From: Pseudoxanthobacter soli DSM 19599
GTDB taxonomy: Bacteria; Pseudomonadota; Alphaproteobacteria; Rhizobiales; Segnochrobactraceae
NCBI RefSeq assembly: GCF_900148505.1
Contig: NZ_FRXO01000001.1
Span: 186,001 to 250,000 of the forward strand
Reading direction: 5' to 3'
Length of the DNA: 64,000 bases
Position numbers and translations under genes: made by a program. The notes beneath the pieces were generated by a model. It saw nothing but the letters and a program-made list of their open reading frames with translations, was not told the DNA's origin and ran no database searches. Shown piece after piece: positions 28,515-37,235 of the stretch (the stretch's first letter is position 1; each line of letters begins with the position of its first letter).

Positions 28515-29204
28515 ATGAGAAAAACCATGATCACAGTGGTCATCCCGACATCGAACAGCGAGGTTGCCCTCGCCTACACGCTCGCGTCGCTCGTCGGCGC
28601 GGCGGCCGACGGCGTCGTGCGCGAGGTCGTCGTGGTCGATGCCGGTTCGCGCGACGGGACCCTCCGGGTCGCCGACGAATCCGGCTGCAATATCCTGGAA
28701 AGAAATGGCGATCTCGCCGGCCGGTTGCGGGCGGGGGCTGCCGAAGGGCGGCGCGGCTCGTGGCTGATGTTCGTGCGGCCGGGGGCGGTGCTGTCGAACG
28801 GGTGGCACGGTGAGGCGGCCACGTTCGCCGAGCGCGCGGAGCGCAGCGGTCGCGGCGTCGAAATGGCGGCGGTATTTCGCTTCGCGCTCGACGAGATGGG
28901 CCTGGCGGCCCGCGTCGCCGAGGCGCGTGTGTCGCTCGCCGCGCGCGTGCTGCGGATGCCGGCTGCCGAGCAGGCGCTGCTGTTGCCCCGCGCGCTCTAC
29001 GACAAGCTCGGAGGCCACCGCGACCTGCCGCGCTACGAGGAAATCGACCTCGTGCGCCGCATCGGGCGAGGCCGCCTGCACGTCTTGCATTCCGAGGCGC
29101 GCGTCGCCTCACGGGCGGATCTCGTGCGGGCCCGCGGCCGCCTGGGCGGCGCGCTTCTGGCCTTGCGCGTTTCGCCGGAAATCCTCTCCCGGATCGGAGC
29201 CTGA
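28515..29204 (+). CDS. Glycosyltransferase family 2-like protein lacking a DxD motif
   Basis: This is a 229-residue GT-A fold protein. The N-terminal VVIPTSNSEVALAYTLASL and VVVDAGSRDGT match the nucleotide-sugar-binding half of GT2 enzymes. Where family members have a DxD-type metal motif after the LLF strand, this one reads MFVRPGAVLS, so metal binding is doubtful. The C-terminal EEIDLVRRIGRGRL resembles the TIGR04283-type transferases. It starts at ATG 28515 (or 28527) and is divergent from the radical SAM gene. The substrate is unknown. Confidence 0.75.
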   Translation: MRKTMITVVIPTSNSEVALAYTLASLVGAAADGVVREVVVVDAGSRDGTLRVADESGCNILERNGDLAGRLRAGAAEGRRGSWLMFVRPGAVLSNGWHGEAATFAERAERSGRGVEMAAVFRFALDEMGLAARVAEARVSLAARVLRMPAAEQALLLPRALYDKLGGHRDLPRYEEIDLVRRIGRGRLHVLHSEARVASRADLVRARGRLGGALLALRVSPEILSRIGA

Positions 29205-29312
29205 GGCGGTGTCGCGGAAGACGGCGCCCGCGCGGATCGCGCGCACCGGGCACGTCCTGTCCGGTGCCACGCTGCCGCCGCGTCGATCTGCCGCCCGGAT
29301 GCGGAGCGCGCC

Positions 29313-30173
29313 ATGAGCCTCTCCGACGGCGACCGGCGCGCCGAACTTGCGGCCCTGATCGAGTTGTACGACGCGATGGGCGTCGATGCCGTCGTGTCGG
29401 ATGTGGCGCCCGATCGCTTCAAGGCGGTGGAAAAGCCACAGGCGTTCGCTCCGGCCGCCCCGCCGCCATCTTTCACTCGATCCGCATCCGCCGGCGCCGC
29501 TGCTCCGGGGCTGGAACCCCGTCGCTTCGTGGCCCCGCCGGAGAGCGGCACGCCGGGTGCGACGGTGCCCGACGACGCCGCGATCGCGGATGCCCGCGCG
29601 CTCGCCTCCGCGGCGACGAGCCTCGACGAACTCCGCGAGACACTGGCGCGGTTCGAAGGCTGCAATCTCAGGAAGACGGCGACGCGTCTCGTGTTTGCCG
29701 ACGGCAACCCGGCCGCCCGGCTGATGTTCGTGGGCGAAGCGCCGGGCCGCGAAGAGGATATCGCCGGCCTGCCGTTCGTCGGCCGGTCCGGCAGGCTGCT
29801 CGACCTGATGCTCGCCGCGATCGGCCTCGACCGCTCCTCGGTCTATATCGCCAATGTCGTGCCCTGGCGTCCGCCCGGCAATCGCACGCCGAGCCCCCAA
29901 GAGACCGAGATCTGCAAGCCGTTCATCACCCGGCAGATCGAACTCGTTGCTCCGGAGGTGCTCGTGTTCCTGGGGGGGGCCTCCTCCAAGGCGCTGACCG
30001 GCTCCAGCGACGGCATCCGCAAGCTTCGCGGGCGCTGGATGACGGTGGCGATCGGCGGGCGCGAGATCCGCGCCATGGCCACGCTGCACCCGGCCTATCT
30101 GCTGCGCCAGCCTCTGGAAAAGCGGCTGGCGTGGCGGGATTTCCGCGCGATCAGGTCGGCGCTGGCGGGCTGA
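29313..30173 (+). CDS. Uracil-DNA glycosylase, family 4-like with only two cysteines
   Basis: This excises uracil from DNA and has 286 residues. Motif 1 is GEAPGREEDIAGLPFVGRSG, motif 2 is HPAYLLRQ, and PWRPPGNRTPSPQE lies between. A low-complexity N-terminal region (about 30-100) precedes the core. Classical family 4 enzymes bind [4Fe-4S] through four cysteines, whereas only C117 (GCNLRKTAT) and C201 (EICKPF) are present here. A new UDG class described from Bradyrhizobium is possibly the same lineage (from memory). A second, cluster-type UDG is encoded at 52562-53305. Confidence 0.87.
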   Translation: MSLSDGDRRAELAALIELYDAMGVDAVVSDVAPDRFKAVEKPQAFAPAAPPPSFTRSASAGAAAPGLEPRRFVAPPESGTPGATVPDDAAIADARALASAATSLDELRETLARFEGCNLRKTATRLVFADGNPAARLMFVGEAPGREEDIAGLPFVGRSGRLLDLMLAAIGLDRSSVYIANVVPWRPPGNRTPSPQETEICKPFITRQIELVAPEVLVFLGGASSKALTGSSDGIRKLRGRWMTVAIGGREIRAMATLHPAYLLRQPLEKRLAWRDFRAIRSALAG

Positions 30174-30673
30174 ACGCCTGCGGCTGCGCGCACCCGTGCA
30201 GCGATGTGCCGAAGAGAAATCGCCTGTTCTCCGCACGGCCCTCTATTGCGAGGTCTTGGTTGTGCCACGGTAGCGCCATATTCCGCACATCGTTTCGAGA
30301 TTTTGATTTAGTATAAATTGGTAAATTTTACCGTGCTACTTTGATGAGCGCGATGCGAAATTGCTGATGACTTTAAGTTTATCGAGCGTTCTTATAATCT
30401 GTTAGAAAGTGATAATTGCGTCTATGGCTGGATGGCATTGCCTTTTGCGAGGCGAATTGTCGCCAGATCCTAAGCGTGCAATATGAAAAACGTCTCTATT
30501 GCGTGTTTTGGTTTTCTGTCATCATCGTAGGGCGGGGTGGAGAGAGAGTCCATTGCCGTGACCGGGAAGCCGCTCCGGTGGTGGAAACCGGGCGCTCGCA
30601 TCGCGCCGGTATCTACCGCGGCCGGTGCCGAACGTCAGTCTCGGAAGACCCCTGCGGATGGAGGCAACGCCCG
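30174..30673. other. AT-rich promoter region of cydAB
   Basis: These 500 bases contain a markedly AT-rich part (about 30290-30530) unlike the surrounding DNA. I see no gene. TTGATTTAGTATAA at about 30302 weakly resembles an FNR-type half-site but lacks a convincing second half. The region is the likely promoter area for the oxidase. Confidence 0.35.
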
Positions 30674-32107
30674 ATGATCGAATCGCTAGACCCGGTGCTG
30701 CTGTCGCGGTTCCAGTTCGCATTCACCATCGTCTTTCACGTCATCTTCCCGAGCTTCACAATCGGCCTCGCAGCCTGGATTGCGACGCTGACGGGCATGT
30801 CGCTGTTCACGGGAAATGACCGTTACGATCGGCTTGCCCGCTTCTGGACGAAGGTGTTCGCCGTCTCGTTCGGCATGGGCGTCGTCTCGGGCATCGTGCT
30901 GTCGTACCAGTTCGGGCTCAACTGGAGCCGGTTCTCGGAGGTCGTGGGCAACGTCATCGGTCCGCTGATCGGCTACGAGGTGCTGACGGCGTTCTTCCTG
31001 GAAGCGACGTTCCTCGGCCTGATGCTGTTCGGCTGGAACCGGGTGCCGCGGTGGCTGCACTTCTTCTCCTGCCTGATGGTGGCGGTCGGCACCTGCATCT
31101 CCGCCTTCTGGATCCTGTCCGCGAACAGCTGGATGCAGCATCCGGTCGGCCACGAACTGCGCGACGGCATTGCCTATCCGGTCGACTGGCTGACCATCAT
31201 CTTCTCGCCGACGTTCCCGACGCGCTTCTTCCACATGGTGCTCGCGGCCTTCATCACCACCGGCTTCGTCGTGTTCGCGACCGGTGCCCGCTGGTGGCTG
31301 CAGGGCAAGTCGGTCGATCTCGCCGAAACCTGCATCCGCATGTCGCTGGGCCTGCTGATCGTGCTGGTGCCGATCCAGGGCTATGTGGGCGATGCCTCGG
31401 GCGAGGTGATCCGCCAATATCAGCCGGTCAAGCTGGCGACCATCGAGGGCCACTGGGGTGGCGACGAGGTGCCCGGCGCCGGCGTGCCGCTCGTCGTCTT
31501 CGCCATTCCGAGCGAGGCGGAACAGCGCAATCTCTACCAGATCGCGATTCCCCACCTCGGCAGCCTCATCGTGACGCGGTCGTGGGACGGGACCTATCCG
31601 GGCCTCTTGACGTTCGCGGAGGCGGATCGCCCGCCGCTGGTGCTGCCGTTCTTCGGCTTCCGCATCATGGTCGGCCTATGGGCGGTCATGCTTGCGGCGG
31701 TGCTGCTCGGCGCGTGGCTGTGGTGGCGCGGCCGCCTGTTCTCCGAGGGGCTTTATCTGCGCGCGGCGAGTTGGCTGTGGCCGATCGGCTTCGTGACCGT
31801 GATCTCCGGCTGGTTCGTGACCGAGATCGGCCGTCAGCCATGGGTCGCGACGGGCATCCTGCGCACCGCCGATGCCCACTCGCCGCTGCCCTCCGGCGCT
31901 GTACTCGTCACGCTCATTCTGTTCGTGATCGTCTATCTCATCGTCTTCGTTGCGGGCGCGCGCTACATCAACCACGTTCTGAGGCGTGGCCCGGGTGTTT
32001 CCGAATCGGGCGCCGACCATAGCGGCGGCGGCGAGGAAGAAGGCTACATGCGTCCGATTTCCGCTGCGCAGCCCGCCGGGCGTGGCGCCCTTCAGGCCGG
32101 GGAGTGA
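30674..32107 (+). CDS. cydA: Cytochrome bd-type ubiquinol oxidase subunit I (cyanide-insensitive type)
   Basis: This is the haem-bearing subunit of a bd-family quinol oxidase, which reduces O2 to water in the inner membrane. It has 477 residues from ATG 30674. Axial-ligand segments FHVIFPSFTIG (His near residue 20), the NSWMQHPVGH loop and the GWFVTEIGRQPW motif are present, with about nine helices. The Q-loop between helices 6 and 7 is short, as in CioA-type oxidases. It is followed after 6 bases by cydB. An upstream in-frame start at 30416 lies in AT-rich non-coding DNA and is rejected. Confidence 0.93.
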   Translation: MIESLDPVLLSRFQFAFTIVFHVIFPSFTIGLAAWIATLTGMSLFTGNDRYDRLARFWTKVFAVSFGMGVVSGIVLSYQFGLNWSRFSEVVGNVIGPLIGYEVLTAFFLEATFLGLMLFGWNRVPRWLHFFSCLMVAVGTCISAFWILSANSWMQHPVGHELRDGIAYPVDWLTIIFSPTFPTRFFHMVLAAFITTGFVVFATGARWWLQGKSVDLAETCIRMSLGLLIVLVPIQGYVGDASGEVIRQYQPVKLATIEGHWGGDEVPGAGVPLVVFAIPSEAEQRNLYQIAIPHLGSLIVTRSWDGTYPGLLTFAEADRPPLVLPFFGFRIMVGLWAVMLAAVLLGAWLWWRGRLFSEGLYLRAASWLWPIGFVTVISGWFVTEIGRQPWVATGILRTADAHSPLPSGAVLVTLILFVIVYLIVFVAGARYINHVLRRGPGVSESGADHSGGGEEEGYMRPISAAQPAGRGALQAGE

Positions 32108-32113
32108 TCCGCC

Positions 32114-33127
32114 ATGGTGTTCATGGAATTCTATCTGCCGGTGATCTGGGGACTGCTGATCGGCGTCGCCATCGTGCTCTATGTGGTGCTCGACGGGTTC
32201 GATCTCGGCGTCGGCATCCTGTTTCCGTTCACCCGCAAGGAAGCCGACCGTGACCAGATGATGAGCTCGGTGTCGCCCTACTGGGACGGCAACGAGACAT
32301 GGCTGGTGCTCGGCGGCGGCGGCTTGTGGGTGGCCTTTCCGAAGGCCTACGCCATCATCATGCCGGGCGTATACCTGCCGGTGGTGGTGATGCTGCTCGC
32401 GCTGGTGTTCCGCGGCGTCGCGTTCGAGTTCCGCTTCGTCGCCAAGCCCCATCACCGCTGGTGGGACGTGGCGTTTGCCGGCGGTTCCACCGTCGCGGCG
32501 TTCTGCCAGGGCGTGGTGCTCGGCACCGTGATCCACGGTCTGACGGTGGTCGACGGCGCGTTTGGCGGCAGCGTGTTCGACTGGCTGACCCCGTTCTCGG
32601 TCGTGTGCGGCCTGGGCGTTGTCGCCGGCTATGCGCTGCTCGGCTGCGGCTGGATGATGATGAAGATCGACGGGCCGCTGGCGGGCAGCGCGCGGCTGTG
32701 GTCGCGGCCGCTCCTGCTCGCGCTTGTCGCCTTCATCGGCATCGTCAGTCTCTGGACGCCGCTCGCCTATCCCTGGATCGCGGACCGGTGGTTCTCCGAG
32801 CCGATGATCTACTGGCTGTGGCCGGTGCCGCTGGTGACGCTGCTGGTCGCCTGGCTCGCCTATCGCGCCATCGAGCGGGGCAAGGGCCTCGGCACGTTCT
32901 CGGCGTCCGTGGCGTTGTTCCTGCTCTGCTTCCTCGGCCTCGGCATCTCCACCTTCCCCTATCTGGTGCCGCCGACTGTGACGGTCTGGGCCGCCGCTGC
33001 CGCGCCGGACAGCCAGATGTTCGTGCTGCTCGGCGTGATCCTGTTCCTGCCGTTGATCCTCGCCTACACCGCGTTCGTCTACTGGACGTTCCGCGGCAAG
33101 CTGAAGCCCGGCGAGGGCTATCACTGA
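32114..33127 (+). CDS. cydB: Cytochrome bd-type ubiquinol oxidase subunit II
   Basis: This is the partner subunit, 337 residues with about eight to nine helices. The start MVFMEFYLPVIWGLLIG and DGFDLGVGILFPF are typical, and the SPYWDGNETWLVLGGGGLW block is a CydB hallmark (given in two parts, SPYWDGNETW and LVLGGGGLW). It is 6 bases after cydA. No cydX-like small reading frame was found directly after it. A hairpin near 33146-33176 may terminate the operon. Confidence 0.95.
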   Translation: MVFMEFYLPVIWGLLIGVAIVLYVVLDGFDLGVGILFPFTRKEADRDQMMSSVSPYWDGNETWLVLGGGGLWVAFPKAYAIIMPGVYLPVVVMLLALVFRGVAFEFRFVAKPHHRWWDVAFAGGSTVAAFCQGVVLGTVIHGLTVVDGAFGGSVFDWLTPFSVVCGLGVVAGYALLGCGWMMMKIDGPLAGSARLWSRPLLLALVAFIGIVSLWTPLAYPWIADRWFSEPMIYWLWPVPLVTLLVAWLAYRAIERGKGLGTFSASVALFLLCFLGLGISTFPYLVPPTVTVWAAAAAPDSQMFVLLGVILFLPLILAYTAFVYWTFRGKLKPGEGYH

Positions 33128-33145
33128 TCTGCGAGCAGGCGGAAT

Positions 33146-33176
33146 GCGGGCGGGCGCAAGGCGCCCCCGCCTTGTC
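33146..33176 (+). terminator. Possible terminator of cydAB
   Basis: GGGCGC (33152-33157) pairs with GCGCCC (33161-33166), extended by GCGG/CCGC with a bulge, then CTTGTCT. It is 20 bases after the cydB stop. Confidence 0.45.
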
Positions 33177-33250
33177 TGCGTGCACCGCCGTCCCCATTCT
33201 CTCGCGGGTAAGATGATGTCATCGCACGCGAGACGAGGGAGACGCCCGGA

Positions 33251-34096
33251 ATGTTCGAAGGTCTGCGCCGCTATCTGCCCGGCAAGCTGGGGCGCGCGGG
33301 TATCACCGTGCCCGTGGTGCGCATCGCAGGCGTCATAGGCGTCGATGCGCCGTTCCGGCCGGGGGTGACGCTCGCCTCCGTCGCCTCGCCGCTGGAGAAG
33401 GCCTTCGCGGTGAAGGATGCGCCCGCCGTGGCGCTCATCGTCAATTCCCCCGGCGGCTCACCGGTCCAGTCCCACCTGATCCATCGCCGCATCCGCTCGC
33501 TTGCGGAGGAGAGCGGCAAGAAGGTGCTGGCGTTCGTCGAGGACGTCGCAGCCTCCGGCGGCTATATGGTCGCCGTCGCCGCCGACGAGATCGTCGCCGA
33601 TCCGTCCTCCGTGGTCGGCTCCATAGGCGTGGTCTCGCAGGGGTTCGGCTTCGTCGACCTGATCGGAAAGCTCGGCATCGAGCGGCGTGTGCACACCGCC
33701 GGCACCCGCAAGGCGATCCTCGATCCGTTCCGGCCGGAAGAACCGCAGGACGTCGAGCATCTTCTGGCCCTTCAGGCCGAGATCCATGCCGGGTTTGTGG
33801 ATCTGGTCAAGGCGCGCCGTCGCAATCTCGCCACGGATCGGACCGATCTTTTCTCTGGGTTGTTCTGGACCGGAACGACCGCCGTGCAACTCGGCCTCGT
33901 CGATAGGCTCGGCGACCTGCGTGGCACGCTGCGGGAGCGCTTCGGCGAGGATGTCCGGCCGAAGCTGATTGGCGGCGAACGGTCGTGGCCGTTCCGCCGC
34001 GGCCGCAGCGTTGGGGTCGACGCCGGTTCCGCGCTTGCCGAAGATGTGATGTCCGCGGTCGAAAGCCGAGCCTTCTGGTCGCGTTATGGCCTTTGA
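33251..34096 (+). CDS. S49-family (SppA/SohB-like) serine peptidase
   Basis: This is a 281-residue signal-peptide-peptidase-type protein. The nucleophile serine lies in VAASGGYMVAVAAD, the helix-1 substrate strand is VNSPGGSP, and the lysine base is expected near RKAILDPFRPEEP. Family members form tetrameric or octameric membrane-associated rings that degrade signal peptides. No clear N-terminal transmembrane helix is visible here, so it may be cytosolic or use the segment at about 15-40. It stands between cydAB and a small membrane protein. Confidence 0.9.
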   Translation: MFEGLRRYLPGKLGRAGITVPVVRIAGVIGVDAPFRPGVTLASVASPLEKAFAVKDAPAVALIVNSPGGSPVQSHLIHRRIRSLAEESGKKVLAFVEDVAASGGYMVAVAADEIVADPSSVVGSIGVVSQGFGFVDLIGKLGIERRVHTAGTRKAILDPFRPEEPQDVEHLLALQAEIHAGFVDLVKARRRNLATDRTDLFSGLFWTGTTAVQLGLVDRLGDLRGTLRERFGEDVRPKLIGGERSWPFRRGRSVGVDAGSALAEDVMSAVESRAFWSRYGL

Positions 34097-34164
34097 TGGC
34101 GTCTGGTGAGTGCCCGTACCGGTCTCCCGCGAACAGGGGCGCCGATAGCCGACAGGAGGATGGA

Positions 34165-34365
34165 ATGCCGCAGGTCGTGGTTCTGGTGACAGCCGTAGCC
34201 GTCGTGCTGGGCTGGCGCCTCATGAAGCGGGAGATGTCGCGCGTCGAGGCCCGCGTGGCCGCAGCGAACGAGGCGCAACGCCGCCGTGCCGCGACGGTGC
34301 GGGGCGGCGTTCCGCTTGAGCGTGATCCCGCCACCGGCATCTACCGCCCGCGCCAGGACGCCTGA
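34165..34365 (+). CDS. Small single-pass membrane protein
   Basis: This is a 66-residue protein from ATG 34165, with ACAGGAGG 7 bases upstream. The hydrophobic helix is about residues 4-17 (VVLVTAVAVVLGWRL), followed by an Arg/Glu-rich cytoplasmic tail and a RDPATGIYRP motif seen in many short Rhizobiales proteins. It lies 68 bases after the S49 gene and is followed by a terminator, so it may be cotranscribed with it. Function is unknown. Confidence 0.7.
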   Translation: MPQVVVLVTAVAVVLGWRLMKREMSRVEARVAAANEAQRRRAATVRGGVPLERDPATGIYRPRQDA

Positions 34366-34414
34366 GGCGTCTGCGGACCGTATTTGCGCCGCCGGATAGA
34401 ACGACCGGCGCCAT

Positions 34415-34445
34415 CGGGCGCGCGTTTCACGCGCGCCCGTTTTGT
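34415..34445 (+). terminator. Terminator after the small membrane protein gene
   Basis: CGGGCGCGCG (34415-34424) and CGCGCGCCCG (34430-34439) form a 10-bp stem with loop TTTCA, followed by TTTTGTCG. Confidence 0.85.
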
Positions 34446-34723
34446 CGCGCTTTACGTCCCGATGCCGCTTCCGAGGGCGTCGGACGAAAAAATTCTCCTT
34501 CGACGGCACTTTTTTTTGAGCTGGCGCTCGAATCCGGTGCCGCAAATCGGTGCGCGATGTTCGCCCCCGAAAGTGTTTTCCACAGGTTGGAATAACAGCG
34601 AAATCCGCGGAAATCCGAGGATTGGGGCAGGGTGACGAACAACGCTCAGGGAGGCCGCTTGACATTCATCGGCCGGCATCGTACCTCCCACCTCGCCTCG
34701 GCGCGGTTCTCGCAGCCGGCTCC

Positions 34724-34800
<77 letters not shown>

Positions 34801-35466
34801 CTCTCTTCAAGGACTTAGCGGAAATCATCGGCGCTGCTCGAAGCGGCCAACCCGTTGTCAGCGCGGAACTCTCCCGTCATCGTCGCTTTCCGGTCATGTC
34901 AGATAACGCCTGTTCCGCGCGAGCGGTTCGGGCGATCGCCTGTTTCTGCCGCCCGGATGCCCATCGCCGCTCCCGTCGCTCCCAGCCTGATGGAGGGCTG
35001 GAATGGGAACGCCGCGACGCCCGAGATCGGCACGGGAGAGCGTGGACGTAGCGGGATGGGGATGTGCAGACCTGCACCCGTGGCGATGCCCGTGGGCAGG
35101 ACGAGGCGGGCTGCCGTGCTGACAACCCTGTCGCGCCGTCCGCAATGCTGTCCAACGGTTGCCGAGGGATCTCGGCGCCGTCCGATGCTCGCAGGTGCCG
35201 TCGCCGGCCTCAGGCCCCGCCCAGTCGGTCCCTTGCGAGCGGTCCCTTGCCATCTGCCATCGGTTCGCTGCCGGCGCCCGGGCAGGCAGCTGTGCGACTG
35301 CGCCTCGACCTGCGGGCTGCGGGCCGCGAAGACGGGCTGGAGCCGCCTGGCGGAGGTCACCGATCCGGCGGCTTCAGAAACCGCCCTCAGAGACGCCTGA
35401 GTTGCTTCGGAACACCGCATGGCGCGCCCGCGATTACGCCGCACCGCGGCAATTGCCTTGCGCTAC
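34801..35466. other. Gene-poor stretch after tRNA-Asp
   Basis: These 666 bases have several overlapping open frames on both strands, none with a recognisable domain or good ribosome binding site. There is no repeat of the tRNA 3' end to suggest an integrated element. The stretch ends at a strong plus-strand hairpin (35467-35505), which raises the chance of an untranslated transcript or a decayed gene. Confidence 0.4.
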
Positions 35467-35505
35467 CCTCCCCACCCTTGGCTAAGGGGCGGGGAGGGGC
35501 CTTTT
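35467..35505 (+). terminator. Plus-strand terminator without an obvious upstream gene
   Basis: CCCTCCCC (35468-35475) pairs with GGGGAGGG (35491-35498) with further GC pairing across TTGGCTAA, and CCTTTT follows on the plus strand. Confidence 0.55.
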
Positions 35506-35509
35506 GCGG

Positions 35510-35629
35510 TCAGTACAGGGGAATGCCGATCAGGACGATGCCTGTGAGGAACATTCCGATGCCGGTCGTGATCGCGTAGATGCCGACCCGCTCCTTGGTC
35601 TGCATAGCCGTGCTTTTTCTGGTTGTCAT
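35510..35629 (-). CDS. 39-residue membrane peptide
   Basis: This is a very short frame from ATG 35629 to TGA 35510, with GGGAGA six bases upstream of the ATG. It has a basic start (MTTRKSTAMQTKERVG) then one hydrophobic helix (IYAITTGIGMFLTGIVLIG, about 17-36) and ends PLY. Composition, helix length and ribosome binding site argue for a real single-pass peptide, though no homologue can be named. It faces the plus-strand terminator at 35467-35505 and has an AT-rich upstream region. Confidence 0.6.
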   Translation of the reverse strand: MTTRKSTAMQTKERVGIYAITTGIGMFLTGIVLIGIPLY

Positions 35630-36393
35630 GGCTATCTCCCTAGGCAGGACAAGTCCTGCTCACCAAGGATCGTTTCAACTTATTGTTATTGCAATAGAAA
35701 ACTGAGCAATGTCGCTTTCCGGCATTTGCTGCACTGCAAATTACTGAAGAGATTTATGAATAGATTTTATATTGCGCACTATAAATGTACTGATTTAAGC
35801 GGAGTAATTTCGGCGTAATACGACCATATATCAGTATAAATGCAAAATTTTGATACCGCGCAAATTTGTCTCCTTGCGACGTCCACGTCGGCTTTTGATC
35901 CGAGCCGTCCGGGCGCTGGCGCGCTGCCATGGCCGATGTGACGTCGGGCGCCGGTCGATTCCGGAACAGCGTAAGTGTCCCGGGAGGCGACCTGCCGGCG
36001 CTCTCCCGACGGCCAGTCGAAAGAAGAGTGGCCGTTGTCGCGGTGGCCGCGGCGCGCCGGGTGCTGCCGGCAGCCGTCCCAACCTCGCCACAATTCCCGA
36101 TATGCGGGTTTAAATTACATTTGCAACCAGACGATATGGCCTCTCTGGAGCCGCGTCTGCGCGCTTTTTTCCGCCTGTGACGCCGCAGCCGCAGTCCCGC
36201 GGCGCCCGCGAGAAAACCGTTCAAGTTTCAGTCGTTTGTGCGGTGCGGGATGGCGCCGGGGTCGCTGCCGTTACCGCGCCCTCGGGTGATGCGAAAGAAC
36301 TGGACATTACAGGATTGTCATGTGGACACAGACTGGGCGTATTTCGTTTCTAAACACCAATCCATCCCAAACAGCGTGGAGCAATAATTCAGT
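35630..36393. other. AT-rich non-coding stretch between the 39-aa peptide and the RlpA-like gene
   Basis: These 764 bases include a block (about 35670-35860) that is strongly AT-rich compared with the surrounding DNA. No frame shows coding character. It should hold the promoters of the divergent flanking genes and could be foreign DNA or a silenced regulatory region. Confidence 0.4.
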
Positions 36394-36993
36394 ATGGTGT
36401 TTACTCCAGCGCCCTCTATTTCGCCCTATAAGTTAACGAAATCTCGTCTTCCAAGAACTATATTTACTTACGGGTTTTCAATAATCGCTGCGGCATCGGT
36501 GGTAACGTCGCCTGTCGCCGCATTTGCCAAGGCCGAGCAAACGGTCGAGCAGGCAGAGGCCAAGACCTTGCCGTTCACCGGGCCGCCGGCGGCACCGCAA
36601 CGCAGCACGGATGCGCGTCTGCTGGCGGTGGCGAAGGCAACGCCCGCGGAAGCCTCCGGGAAGTCGCAGGAAACCGACAAGCCTGAACAGCGCCAGAAGG
36701 CTTCCGGGCCGGTTAAGTGCGGTAATGCATCCTGGTACGCCTACGGTAGCCATACCGCGAGCGGGGAGCGTTTCTCCTCCAACGCGCTTACGGCCGCCCA
36801 CCGCTCCATGCCGTTCGGCACGCGGCTCGAAGTCACGAACATGAAGACCAACCGGACCGTGGTCGTGCGGGTCAACGATCGCGGGCCCTTCGTGCGCGGG
36901 CGATTGATCGACCTGTCGAAGGGCGCCGCTCGCCAGATCGGCATGCTGAGCTCGGGCGTTGCCCCGATCTGCATCGCGGTCGTCTCGAACTGA
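36394..36993 (+). CDS. RlpA-like double-psi beta-barrel protein
   Basis: This is an exported septal/cell-wall protein of the RlpA type, 199 residues. The first 28 codons are AT-rich and differ from the rest of the gene. They encode a long basic leader (hydrophobic core about 25-43, ending VAAFAKA). The double-psi barrel (about 107-199) has GNASWYAYGSHTASGERFSS, TAAHRSMPFGTRLEV and VRVNDRGPFVRGRLIDLS, each shown as short blocks. The DRGPF aspartate of RlpA lytic transglycosylases is present. There is no SPOR domain, so septal targeting is not assured. Confidence 0.85.
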   Translation: MVFTPAPSISPYKLTKSRLPRTIFTYGFSIIAAASVVTSPVAAFAKAEQTVEQAEAKTLPFTGPPAAPQRSTDARLLAVAKATPAEASGKSQETDKPEQRQKASGPVKCGNASWYAYGSHTASGERFSSNALTAAHRSMPFGTRLEVTNMKTNRTVVVRVNDRGPFVRGRLIDLSKGAARQIGMLSSGVAPICIAVVSN

Positions 36994-37080
36994 ACCTGAA
37001 ACCGGTCCGCTCCCGCGCGCCGATCTGTGCCGTGCCCGCCGTGCGCTCAGCGCCGGCGGGCGCAGCGCCTTCGGGCTATG

Positions 37081-37108
37081 CGTGTCCAGCCTTCGCGTGT
37101 CCAGCCTT
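37081..37108 (+). repeat. Short tandem repeat upstream of leuA
   Basis: CGTGTCCAGCCTT at 37081-37093 is repeated at 37096-37108 (15-bp period). It lies in the 538-bp gap between the RlpA-like gene and leuA, which is otherwise occupied only by the candidate leader peptide. Confidence 0.4.
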
Positions 37109-37235
37109 GGCATGTGCAAGCCGGGCCGACGCGGTTGCACGGGCCGTCGCGATCGGCTATTCCCCTTTTCGTCCGGCAGGGCTGCATGTCGTTGCGACGC
37201 GCCCGGGTGCCGGCGGACATGCGAGGACCGGGCCC

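Noticed and set aside
30290-30330. FNR/ANR-like half-site upstream of cydA
   Set aside because: Only one half matches, the second half is poor, and the region is AT-rich enough to give such matches by chance.
30416-30673. Upstream extension of cydA to 30416
   Set aside because: It lies in AT-rich non-coding DNA and its sequence does not match the CydA family. The start at 30674 gives the conserved N terminus.
34855-35444. 181-residue open frames on both strands after tRNA-Asp
   Set aside because: Neither has a recognisable domain or a supporting ribosome binding site.
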